38,124 bases of DNA from Deltaproteobacteria bacterium (GTDB lineage: Bacteria; Myxococcota_A; Polyangia; Haliangiales; Haliangiaceae). Positions 32,400 to 38,124 of this stretch are shown piece after piece; the stretch's first letter is position 1, and the number at the start of each line of letters is the position of its first letter. The notes beneath the pieces are model-generated. The model did not search any database. It was not told where the DNA came from and saw only the letters and a program-made list of their open reading frames with translations. The stretch is taken from positions 1-38,124 of the forward strand of contig JAFAOG010000113.1 in NCBI GenBank assembly GCA_019237945.1, written 5' to 3'. The translations under genes and the position numbers were made by a program.

Positions 32400-33293
32400 T
32401 CATGTTGCGCCGGCGACCTGTACGTTCGCGAACCGCCTGAGCCAGTACGTCCCCGCCGGAAACACGACAGGAAGCCCCTCGAGCCACGCCGCGCGAGCCT
32501 CCTGATAGGCGCGCACGAATGCCGTGTTGCGCACGAGCGCTTCGATCCGCAACCACACGTTTCGTGCCGCCACACGAGGGTTCAACCCGCGACGAGGCTC
32601 GAACGTCGTCGACGCCGCTCGCCACGACTGCCGAAGCACAGCTCGACGCCCAAGGACCGAGCGCCCCTCGCGCATCCTTCGTTCTTTCGCTTGTTGCTCG
32701 AAGTCGGTCACGAGCTCCTGCAAGCGGCGAAGCATCGTCTCCGCATCACCGAGCTCGGGTGGAAGCGACAACTTCGCTTCGACCGTGCTCGGCAACGGCC
32801 CATTCGCACGAAAGAAGTGTCGAGGGCGCGTGGCGCGCAACGTCTGGCCGGTGACCAAGGCGCGATATCCGTTGATCCCCGGCCAGTGATGTACGCGCTC
32901 GACGAGGTCATCCTTGACGGGATTTGTCGCCACGTACACCAGCTTCGCGAGCACATCCTCCGGCTCGATGAGCTCGACGACGCTCGCCTGGCCCGCCGCC
33001 CAAAAGTTCTCCCATCGGCCGCGCAACGCGTTCTGACTGCGCGCCAGCAGCTTGTGAAGGTGCTCGAGAAACTCCGGGTACCGGCCGAAACGATCGAAGA
33101 GCACCACATGATGATGGTTGGACATCGCACACATCAACACGAGGTCGATGCCGCAGCGAAGCGCCGCGACCAGCAAGCAGAACAGATAGGCGTTGTTGGT
33201 CTCCTCGTCCGGACGCAGCAGGAACTGGCGCTGCGTACAACGTCGGGTGATCAGGTAGAACGCTCCGGGCAAGACTTGGCGAGGGCGAGACAC
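32400..33293 (-). CDS. REP-associated tyrosine transposase (RAYT, IS200-like Y1 family)
   Basis: A 297-aa HUH single-strand nuclease/transposase. The N-terminus SRPRQVLPGAFYLITRRCTQR and the HUH motif MCAMSNHHHVVLF match the Y1_Tnp/RAYT pattern. The presumed catalytic tyrosine is in LAKLVYVATNPVKDDLVE, in place of the usual YIHLNPV. Known RAYTs are single-copy genes that bind and move flanking REP palindromes rather than themselves. The protein carries about 100 residues beyond the typical core, a basic C-terminal extension (RRMREGRSVLGRRAVLRQSW) that may bind DNA. The start is GTG at 33293. It reads towards ssrA and is the only gene between ssrA and the 33574 gene. Confidence 0.92.
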   Translation of the reverse strand: MSRPRQVLPGAFYLITRRCTQRQFLLRPDEETNNAYLFCLLVAALRCGIDLVLMCAMSNHHHVVLFDRFGRYPEFLEHLHKLLARSQNALRGRWENFWAAGQASVVELIEPEDVLAKLVYVATNPVKDDLVERVHHWPGINGYRALVTGQTLRATRPRHFFRANGPLPSTVEAKLSLPPELGDAETMLRRLQELVTDFEQQAKERRMREGRSVLGRRAVLRQSWRAASTTFEPRRGLNPRVAARNVWLRIEALVRNTAFVRAYQEARAAWLEGLPVVFPAGTYWLRRFANVQVAGAT

Positions 33294-33377
33294 ACGGCGA
33301 CGTACTTCACGGCGCTTGCCAGCCTCGCACCGCGATCATTCCAGCAACTACGCACCATCGCGTCCGGCGCCCGGCCA

Positions 33378-33398
33378 TGTCCGTCCGCCTATCGGACA
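33378..33398. repeat. Palindrome TGTCCG/CGGACA, right flank of transposase
   Basis: TGTCCG and CGGACA arms are separated by 9 bases. A tighter nested form, GTCCG-CCTAT-CGGAC, lies at 33383-33397. It mirrors the arms at 32316-32332 on the other side of the transposase gene. Confidence 0.55.
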
Positions 33399-33420
33399 CT
33401 CGTTCGGAGTTTCGGACGAG
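33399..33420. repeat. Hairpin upstream of the transposase gene
   Basis: CTCGTTCG-GAGTTT-CGGACGAG forms an 8-bp stem with one G-U pair and a 6-base loop. It is directly adjacent to the preceding palindrome, so the two form a paired hairpin arrangement of the kind seen in REP doublets. Confidence 0.5.
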
Positions 33421-33445
33421 ACGCGCGACAACCACCTACTCTAGT

Positions 33446-33520
33446 TTGACGTTCGATGACGAACCTCGGACCGCACGAACACAAGGTTGACGTTCGATGA
33501 CGAACCTCGGACCGCACGAA
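33446..33520 (+). repeat. 34-bp direct repeat, two copies, each with a GTTCG/CGAAC hairpin
   Basis: Copies at 33446-33479 and 33487-33520 are identical over 34 bases and separated by 7. Each begins TTGACGTTCGATGACGAAC, in which GTTCG-ATGA-CGAAC forms a 5-bp hairpin, followed by CTCGGACCGCACGAA. The core matches the palindrome at 32214, suggesting these are REP-type targets of the adjacent RAYT. Confidence 0.85.
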
Positions 33521-33573
33521 GAGCCGGGCACCTCTAGATGAGGTACGACAGCGCGGCTCAGTCCAACTCGAGG

Positions 33574-33843
33574 CTAACGATCGCGCCCTTCAGGGAGGCC
33601 TGTCGCTGATCGCAGGAACCTTGAGACGTTGCGTCGACCGGACAACGCGGTGTGCACCGCGATGCCGGTCACTTTGGTTTCGATCTGTGCACCACCATGC
33701 AGCACGAGGACTGCCGTTCGTCCACGTAGCCGGTCTTCAGAGAGATCGAAGGTCTCGGCGATGTATTCGTCGGTGCCACCGATCGCGATGGCCCCGTCTG
33801 GCAATGACGTCACGTCGAAGACTACGAACAACGGGAGCCTCAC
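33574..33843 (-). CDS. Small protein resembling translation-factor (EF-Tu) domain 2
   Basis: An 89-aa protein starting at GTG 33843, with the strongest ribosome site in this part (AGGAGG, seven bases upstream). The pattern F-V-V-F-D-V-x-x-L-P-D-G-A-I-A-I-G-G, then LRGRTAVLVLHGGAQIETKV, then TGIAV resembles the beta-barrel second domain of EF-Tu-like GTPases (FxVxDVFxxxGRGxVVTG and VxxxTVTGIE). There is no GTPase domain. Similar stand-alone barrels occur as small proteins of unknown role. Codon use is visibly less GC-biased than in the neighbours, suggesting acquisition. It lies between the repeat pair and nnrD on the same strand as nnrD, 83 bases after it. Confidence 0.75.
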   Translation of the reverse strand: MRLPLFVVFDVTSLPDGAIAIGGTDEYIAETFDLSEDRLRGRTAVLVLHGGAQIETKVTGIAVHTALSGRRNVSRFLRSATGLPEGRDR

Positions 33844-33926
33844 GGCTGCGCCTCCTGGATCGAAAGGGTGTCTGTCACATCCGCGACGCTGAGTTCGGCT
33901 TTGCCGTTCACTGTAGCCGCGACCGC

Positions 33927-34775
33927 TCAGCGGATTCGCGCGAGCGCGGCCGGAATTTCCTCGAGCAACTCGCGCGCGAGGTAACCGAGAGGACCGCGGC
34001 GGCGCGCCAGCACATCGCCCGCGCGCCCGTGCACGTGCACGCCCCAGACGGCCGCCTGCAGCGGATCTGCGCCACGCGCCGCGAGCCCGCCGATGATTCC
34101 CGACAGCACATCGCCCGAGCCGGAGGTGCCGAGCCCATGGTTGCCCGCGGTGCTCTCGAACAGTGCGCCGTCGGGGGAGGCGATGAACGTCACGGCGCAT
34201 TTGAGCGCGATGACGCAGCCGAGCCGCGCAGCTGTCTCGCGCGCGAGGTCGGGCGCTCGCTCGATGACCTCGGCGGTTTCGAGATCGCAGAGGCGCGCCA
34301 TCTCGCCGGGGTGCGGCGTCAGGACGGCGTGCGGGGGCCGCGTCGCGAGCTTTGCGAAGCCCGGGATGGCGGCCGCATCGACGACCCAGACGGCGGGGCC
34401 ACGCGCTGCGCGTGCGAGATTCGCGGCTTGCGATCCGGGGCCGAGTACGATGGCTTCGCACTCGGCGGCGAGCCGCGTGATCGCGCTCGCTGCGGCCGGT
34501 GCGAGCTCGCCGCGCACGGTCGGTAGCCCGAGGACCCGCGCCTCTGGAACCGCGCCGGCCACGATCGGCATCGCCCGACGCGTCGTCGCGATCTGTAGCG
34601 TGCCGGCGCCCGCGCGCAGCCCGCCGATGCCAGCGAGCGTCACCGCGCCCGAGACCGTATCGGACCCGCCGGCGACCAGCAGCGTGCCGCGCGAGACCTT
34701 GCCGCCGTCGGGGTCGAGCTTGGGCAGCGGCCAGCGTGCGAGGAGCCCACGCGTGATGTGCCGCGTACGCTTCAC
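33927..34775 (-). CDS. nnrD: ADP-dependent NAD(P)H-hydrate dehydratase
   Basis: A 282-aa ribokinase-like enzyme that converts damaged S-NADHX/NADPHX back to NAD(P)H, using ADP. Motifs are GTLLVAGGSDTVSGAVTLAGIGGLRAGAGTLQIAT near the start, AIVLGPGS, VVDAAAIPGFAKL, AVLTPHPGEMARLC, and the catalytic and nucleotide loop STAGNHGLGTSGSGDVLSGIIGGLAARG with its Asp. The N-terminal epimerase domain (NnrE), often fused in bacteria, is absent and not encoded in this window. The start is GTG at 34775, overlapping the phosphatase stop as GTGA, so the two are coupled. The reading frame is open further upstream, but that part is antisense-like noise. Confidence 0.95.
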   Translation of the reverse strand: MKRTRHITRGLLARWPLPKLDPDGGKVSRGTLLVAGGSDTVSGAVTLAGIGGLRAGAGTLQIATTRRAMPIVAGAVPEARVLGLPTVRGELAPAAASAITRLAAECEAIVLGPGSQAANLARAARGPAVWVVDAAAIPGFAKLATRPPHAVLTPHPGEMARLCDLETAEVIERAPDLARETAARLGCVIALKCAVTFIASPDGALFESTAGNHGLGTSGSGDVLSGIIGGLAARGADPLQAAVWGVHVHGRAGDVLARRRGPLGYLARELLEEIPAALARIR

Positions 34776-35515
34776 GACGGCGCGCCGCCGCGCGGAGGCT
34801 CCGCCGTCACGTGCGTCGCCGCATCCTCGAGGGGCGCCGCGATGTTGTACGCGGTGAGCTCGAGATCGCCGCGCGCGTTCGCGACGTACGACGTGATGCC
34901 GCAGTTGACGATGTCGGCGCTGCGATCGATCGCGAGGATCTGCTGCTCGTCGAGATGCTCGATCGCGACGCGCGCGCACATGACGACGACCTGGTGCGCG
35001 ACGAGCAGGATTCGCTCGTCGGGGCGAACGATGCGGAGGTGATCGAGCACGGCGCGCACGCGAAAGAGCACGTCGCACCAGCTCTCGCCACCGGGCGGCC
35101 GGTAATAGAACTTGCCGAGCCGCGCGCGGAGCTCAGCCTCGCGTGGGAAGCGCGCGAGGACGCCCGCCCGGGTCAGCCGATCGAGGCTGCCCATCTCCTT
35201 TTCGCGCAGGCGCTCGTCGATCCGCAGCGTCGCACCGTGGGTGTCCGCGACGATCTCGGCCGTGCGCCGCGCACGCAGATACGGCGACGCAACGATCAGC
35301 GATGGCCGCTCCGGCTGGTTCGCGAACCACCTCGCGAGCGCGCGCGCCTGCTGCTCGCCGAGCGGCGACAACGGAACGTCCATCTCGCGCGCCTGTGCGA
35401 TGTCGATCGTTTCCGCGCCCGCCGCCTCGGCCGCGTCGCGCGCGACGTTTCCGGCGCTCTCGCCATGACGGACGAGCCAGAGGTGCGTGAGGCCGGGGCG
35501 TTCGGTCGACGACAT
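34772..35515 (-). CDS. Histidine phosphatase family protein (phosphoglycerate mutase-like)
   Basis: A 247-aa protein of the branch-1 histidine phosphatase superfamily. The catalytic phosphohistidine is in THLWLVRHGESAGNVARD. Other pocket residues are Arg in ASPYLRARRTAEI, Glu in LREKEMGSLDRL, and the second His in ILLVAHQVVVMC. Substrates in this group range from sugar phosphates to phosphoproteins, so no specific function is assigned. The ATG at 35515 is chosen; TTG two codons upstream is possible. TATAAG on this strand at 35531-35526 is a good -10 box, but it would give a leader of only a few bases. It is coupled to nnrD by GTGA. Confidence 0.92.
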   Translation of the reverse strand: MSSTERPGLTHLWLVRHGESAGNVARDAAEAAGAETIDIAQAREMDVPLSPLGEQQARALARWFANQPERPSLIVASPYLRARRTAEIVADTHGATLRIDERLREKEMGSLDRLTRAGVLARFPREAELRARLGKFYYRPPGGESWCDVLFRVRAVLDHLRIVRPDERILLVAHQVVVMCARVAIEHLDEQQILAIDRSADIVNCGITSYVANARGDLELTAYNIAAPLEDAATHVTAEPPRGGAPS

Positions 35516-35617
35516 GGACAACGTTCTTATACCCGGGCACCGAGGCGGACGACGACAACCCAGTCACTTCAGCGACCGGTGCGATTTCGAGCCGGACCCG
35601 CGCCGGATGCGTGACGG

Positions 35618-35959
35618 TTACTCGCGCTCGAAGCCCTCGAGGGCGTCGCCTTCCAAGCCGGGCATTCCGTTTGACACGGCTCGCGTTACCCAACGCTTGT
35701 CGGTTCGTACGTCGATCACGCCCATCATTTCGCCCCAGATCACGACGCCGCAACGAGAGAAATCCGACGTCCACGTTACGAAGACGTCATCTTCGTTCAC
35801 AACGAGAGAGGGCGAGCGGTCGTACACGTGCAGGTGTGTCGTGACCTTGTCGGCTGCGCAGTCATACACATAGAGGAATCCGGTCTCCCCGTCGTCCTCA
35901 AAAACGGCAACCAAGGAGCTCCGGCCGGGGCCTTCAACGACGAATCCCTCGCTACTCAT
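35618..35959 (-). CDS. DUF2251-like small protein
   Basis: A 113-aa protein beginning MSSEGFVVEGPGRSSLVAVF and continuing EDDGETGFLYVYD, a string I associate with the DUF2251 family of small beta-rich proteins without known role. Later segments (VVNEDDVFVTWTSDFSRCG, VVIWGEMMGVIDV) form further beta strands. There is no signal peptide. Composition is clearly less GC-rich than in the surroundings, like the 89-aa protein at 33574, and it stands alone with 102 bases to the next gene, so it may be a recent arrival. The ATG at 35959 has no clear ribosome site. The 145 bases to the divergent FHA gene show nothing further. Confidence 0.7.
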   Translation of the reverse strand: MSSEGFVVEGPGRSSLVAVFEDDGETGFLYVYDCAADKVTTHLHVYDRSPSLVVNEDDVFVTWTSDFSRCGVVIWGEMMGVIDVRTDKRWVTRAVSNGMPGLEGDALEGFERE

Positions 35960-36104
35960 GCTGGCTCGATTGCATGCTCTTCTTTCGCACGCAAGGGTTT
36001 CCCAATCATCCTCGTCGCGGGCGCAGCGATTACTTCGGTGACACTCGCGGCTCGCTTCGTGAGATCGTACCGTCAGAGCGCCCGCACACGGGGTGCGCTG
36101 ACGA

Positions 36105-37256
36105 ATGCCGTTCCTCGAGATTTTCATTCCGGGCCTGCCGCCGCGGCGCTTCGATCTAGGCGCGCAGCCGGTGACGATCGGGCGCGGCGAAGGCAACGCG
36201 GTCGTCATCGAGCACGAAGGCGTGTCGCGCCACCACTGCACGATCGTGCTCGAGCGCGATCGTTATGTCGTGATCGACGCGGGCGGAAGGAACGGCGTGC
36301 ATGTCAACGGCGTGCGGCTCCAGAAGGGTCTGCTTGCCGAAGGCGCGAACATCCAGCTCGGCGCGGTCGCGATCCGATTTCGCGATATCGGCGCGGCGGA
36401 GACCGTCGGCTTCGCGCCGCCGCCCGACACCGTCGGCTTCGCGCCGCGACCCGAGGCCGTCGGCTTCGTGCCGCCGCCCGAGGCAGCCGGTTTCGATCCG
36501 CCGCCCGAGGCCCGGCCTGCACCGCCGCCGCGGCGTGTGCGCTTGCTGTGGCCACTGATCGGCGTCGCGGTCCTGCTCGCGACCCTGGTCACGCTCGATC
36601 TGACCGTGTGGAGCGGAAGCGAAAAGCCAACGACGGCCGGCAGCCCCGCGCCCGCCACGACGCCGGTCGGCAGCGCCGCGCCAGCCGTGACGGCCGCCGG
36701 CAGCGCGGCAACGCCCGCGGCGACTGCCGCATCGCTACCCGCGGCGTGGCGCGGCAGCCTGTGCTGCAATCGCGACTTCGAGATGACGGACCCGTCGGAG
36801 CGCGATGGCATCGTGCGCTACCGCTATCGCGCGTGGGACCGCGGCTCGACGGCGACCGCCGAGGAGGGCGTGATGGGCGTTGTCGCGCACGGGCGCAAGG
36901 TCGACATGATGCTCGTGACCGCGAGCGACCAGCCGGTGCGGCGGTATGACGGCATCGTCGCCGCCGACGGCCGTCTCGCGCTGGGCGATGCGTATCCGCC
37001 CGATGCGAAGCCCAGCGAGCATGCGCGCAAGTGGTGGGCGACGATCGACGCCGCGCCGCCGCAGAAATCCGCGCGTCCCGATCTCGATCACGATTCGGTG
37101 GGTGTGCTCGCGCTGTGGCTGTCGCGGCGGTCTGATGCGTGGATCGTCGTCGAGCGGCGCTTGCTGCAAGGTCCGTTCAAGTCGGTCGCGGACGTGCGCG
37201 CGCTCGAGATCGACGCGCAGAGCATGACCGAGCTCGGAGGCGCCGATGTTCGCTAG
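36105..37256 (+). CDS. FHA-domain membrane protein
   Basis: A 383-aa protein. The N-terminal FHA domain (about residues 5-93) has all phosphothreonine-binding residues: GRGEGN (Arg27), SRHH (41-44), and GRNGVHVNGV with Asn63 and Asn68. Residues 100-135 are four copies of a nine-residue repeat of the form T/A-V-G-F-x-P-P-P-E. After a Pro-rich basic stretch comes one membrane helix (about 146-167) and a Thr/Ala/Ser-rich linker. Then comes an extracytoplasmic region of about 175 residues with a CC pair (GSLCCNRDFEMTD) and no recognised family. The FHA domain should therefore sense phosphoproteins in the cytoplasm and transmit to, or anchor, an outer domain. Its stop overlaps the next start by 11 bases. 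Confidence 0.92.
   Translation: MPFLEIFIPGLPPRRFDLGAQPVTIGRGEGNAVVIEHEGVSRHHCTIVLERDRYVVIDAGGRNGVHVNGVRLQKGLLAEGANIQLGAVAIRFRDIGAAETVGFAPPPDTVGFAPRPEAVGFVPPPEAAGFDPPPEARPAPPPRRVRLLWPLIGVAVLLATLVTLDLTVWSGSEKPTTAGSPAPATTPVGSAAPAVTAAGSAATPAATAASLPAAWRGSLCCNRDFEMTDPSERDGIVRYRYRAWDRGSTATAEEGVMGVVAHGRKVDMMLVTASDQPVRRYDGIVAADGRLALGDAYPPDAKPSEHARKWWATIDAAPPQKSARPDLDHDSVGVLALWLSRRSDAWIVVERRLLQGPFKSVADVRALEIDAQSMTELGGADVR
36402..36509 (+). repeat. In-frame 27-bp tandem repeat, four copies, in the FHA gene
   Basis: Four 27-base units encode TVGFAPPPD, TVGFAPRPE, AVGFVPPPE and AAGFDPPPE. Units are alike but not identical, so the array is old enough to have drifted. It forms a proline-rich linker between the FHA domain and the membrane helix. 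Confidence 0.85.
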
Positions 37257-38124
37257 ATGCGTGATGCTCGCGATCGCGATCACGGTGTGCGCGCCTCGCG
37301 CGATCGCGGACGATCCGAACGAGCTCGACGATGTCGTCGCCGAGGTCAAGGCGATGCGCGCGCGCGGGGCGTCGAACGCCGACATCGCCGCGTATGTCAC
37401 GGGCGTCGTCGATCGCCGGATCACGAACTTCAACAGCTTCGAGGGAGACATCGCGAAGACCAGGAGCTGGCTCTCGAGCGGCGAGTGGCGCTACATCGTG
37501 AACGACGGCATCAGCGGCACGGGCATCGCGGCGAGCCCCGGTACCAAGGCACAGCCGGCGATCGATCCCGATCAGGCGCCGAACGAATTCGATCGCTGGG
37601 AGAAGTTCGACGAGGAGCGCGAGCACGTCGACGTGACGCCGGGCCGTTATTACGAGGACCGCGCGCGCTGGGCGTGGAAGAACGGGTTCGGTCAGTGCGC
37701 GGAGAATTCGGCCGTGACGTACTACATCCTCAAGTCGGCCGGGATCCCGGCGCAGATGGTCGAGGTACCCGGCCACGCGTTCACGGTGATGGGCATCGCG
37801 CCCGACGCGAAGGGCGAGGACCTCGACACCTGGGGCAAGGACGCGTACATCGTCGATTCGTGGCACGGCATCTCGCCGCAGGCCCAGCGCTCGTTCGACT
37901 GGCGGCCCGGCGACAACCTGCGCATCCTCCTCAATCCGTTCGGCACCCGCTACACGACGCGCCGCGAGTTCACGACGGAGAAATACGACAACCCCAAGAT
38001 ATACGCGCAGTGGGAGCACAACGGGCTCGTGCTCGGCCGCGTCACCGACGGCAAGAAGCCGCTCGTCGGAGTCGCGGTGACGATTGCCGGCCCGCAGACG
38101 CTCACGCTCACGTCGCAAAAGGGC
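37246..38124 (+). CDS. Secreted transglutaminase-like protein with regulatory Ig-like domain (3' end beyond window)
   Basis: An open frame of 293 codons reaching the right edge. A signal peptide is visible (MFARCVMLAIAITVCAPRAIADD). The middle carries a transglutaminase-like papain fold: Cys151 in NGFGQCAENSAVTYYILKSA, His177 in VEVPGHAFTVMG, and Asp204 in YIVDSWHG, giving a Cys-His-Asp triad in the expected order. At the edge a carboxypeptidase-regulatory-like domain begins (GRVTDGKKPLVGVAVTIAGP). Bacterial members act as cell-wall or protein cross-linking or hydrolysing enzymes; the substrate is unknown. The ATG at 37246 has GGAGG five bases upstream and lies inside the end of the FHA gene, so the two are translationally coupled. 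Confidence 0.88.
   Translation, partial: MFARCVMLAIAITVCAPRAIADDPNELDDVVAEVKAMRARGASNADIAAYVTGVVDRRITNFNSFEGDIAKTRSWLSSGEWRYIVNDGISGTGIAASPGTKAQPAIDPDQAPNEFDRWEKFDEEREHVDVTPGRYYEDRARWAWKNGFGQCAENSAVTYYILKSAGIPAQMVEVPGHAFTVMGIAPDAKGEDLDTWGKDAYIVDSWHGISPQAQRSFDWRPGDNLRILLNPFGTRYTTRREFTTEKYDNPKIYAQWEHNGLVLGRVTDGKKPLVGVAVTIAGPQTLTLTSQKG

Larger units (their letters stand above)
32214..33520. mobile_element. REP-associated transposase locus with flanking palindromes
   Basis: A RAYT-type transposase gene is bracketed on both sides by two classes of small palindrome. From left to right these are GTTCG/CGAAC, TGTCCG/CGGACA, the gene, TGTCCG/CGGACA, and GTTCG/CGAAC twice. The element limits are inferred from these palindromes. 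No target-site duplication was identified, as expected for HUH-type enzymes. Confidence 0.55.

Noticed and set aside
33446..33520. Possible minimal CRISPR array
   Set aside because: Only two copies, a 7-base spacer and no cas genes; the hairpin and the nearby RAYT point to REP-type repeats.

Overview
This is a GC-rich (roughly two-thirds G+C by eye), densely coded bacterial chromosome segment. It probably comes from a myxobacterium-like member of the Myxococcota, possibly the Kofleriaceae/Haliangium side. That placement is an inference. It rests on a Hanks-type kinase with a C-terminal repeat region, a kinase-like protein with a PEGA-like domain, an FHA protein, many short lipoproteins, carboxypeptidase-regulatory repeats, and a tmRNA tag ending ANDNAVALAA. 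There are 36 protein genes, one tmRNA gene (ssrA), one REP-associated transposase locus and one strong bidirectional terminator. No rRNA, tRNA, CRISPR array or prophage was seen, and no gene-free stretch exceeds 300 bases.

Layout. At 1-2644 a membrane-anchored repeat protein (cut by the left edge) diverges from a calcium-loop lipoprotein. From 12171 leftwards to 2613 lies one long minus-strand run: prepilin peptidase, PEGA-type pseudokinase, PilZ-like/J-domain fusion, lidless Hsp70, thioredoxin-like lipoprotein, then manC, a phosphomanno/phosphoglucomutase and a ROK sugar kinase. Several junctions are 4-base or 1-base start/stop overlaps. From 12226 to 17260 a plus-strand run carries a lipoprotein, a 263-aa unknown, proB, proA, rsfS and rlmH. 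It ends at a large hairpin shared with the convergent gloA-smpB pair.

From 18350 to 31779 come an unknown protein with an LCM-type methyltransferase, a tyrosine-rich lipoprotein followed by an S41 peptidase lipoprotein, a convergent M16C metallopeptidase lipoprotein, a TPR-like lipoprotein, a secreted regulatory-domain protein, a methyltransferase, and a kinase with a DUF3291 protein. From 31851 to 36104 lies an accessory-looking stretch: ssrA, a RAYT transposase bracketed by related palindromes and a 34-bp direct repeat, and two short genes of atypical composition around an nnrD-phosphatase pair. The window ends with an FHA protein overlapping a secreted transglutaminase-like protein, cut by the right edge.

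How the genes work together. manC and the mutase supply GDP-mannose, and the ROK kinase may feed hexose phosphate. proB and proA carry out the first two steps of proline synthesis. smpB and ssrA, 14 kb apart, encode the two halves of trans-translation. rsfS and rlmH both act on the large ribosomal subunit. The most unusual block is 6011-12171, where a prepilin peptidase is coupled to a catalytically dead kinase-like receptor and to a dedicated Hsp70/J-protein pair whose J-protein carries a degenerate PilZ-like domain. I read it as a candidate undescribed chaperone module linked to the cell envelope or pili.
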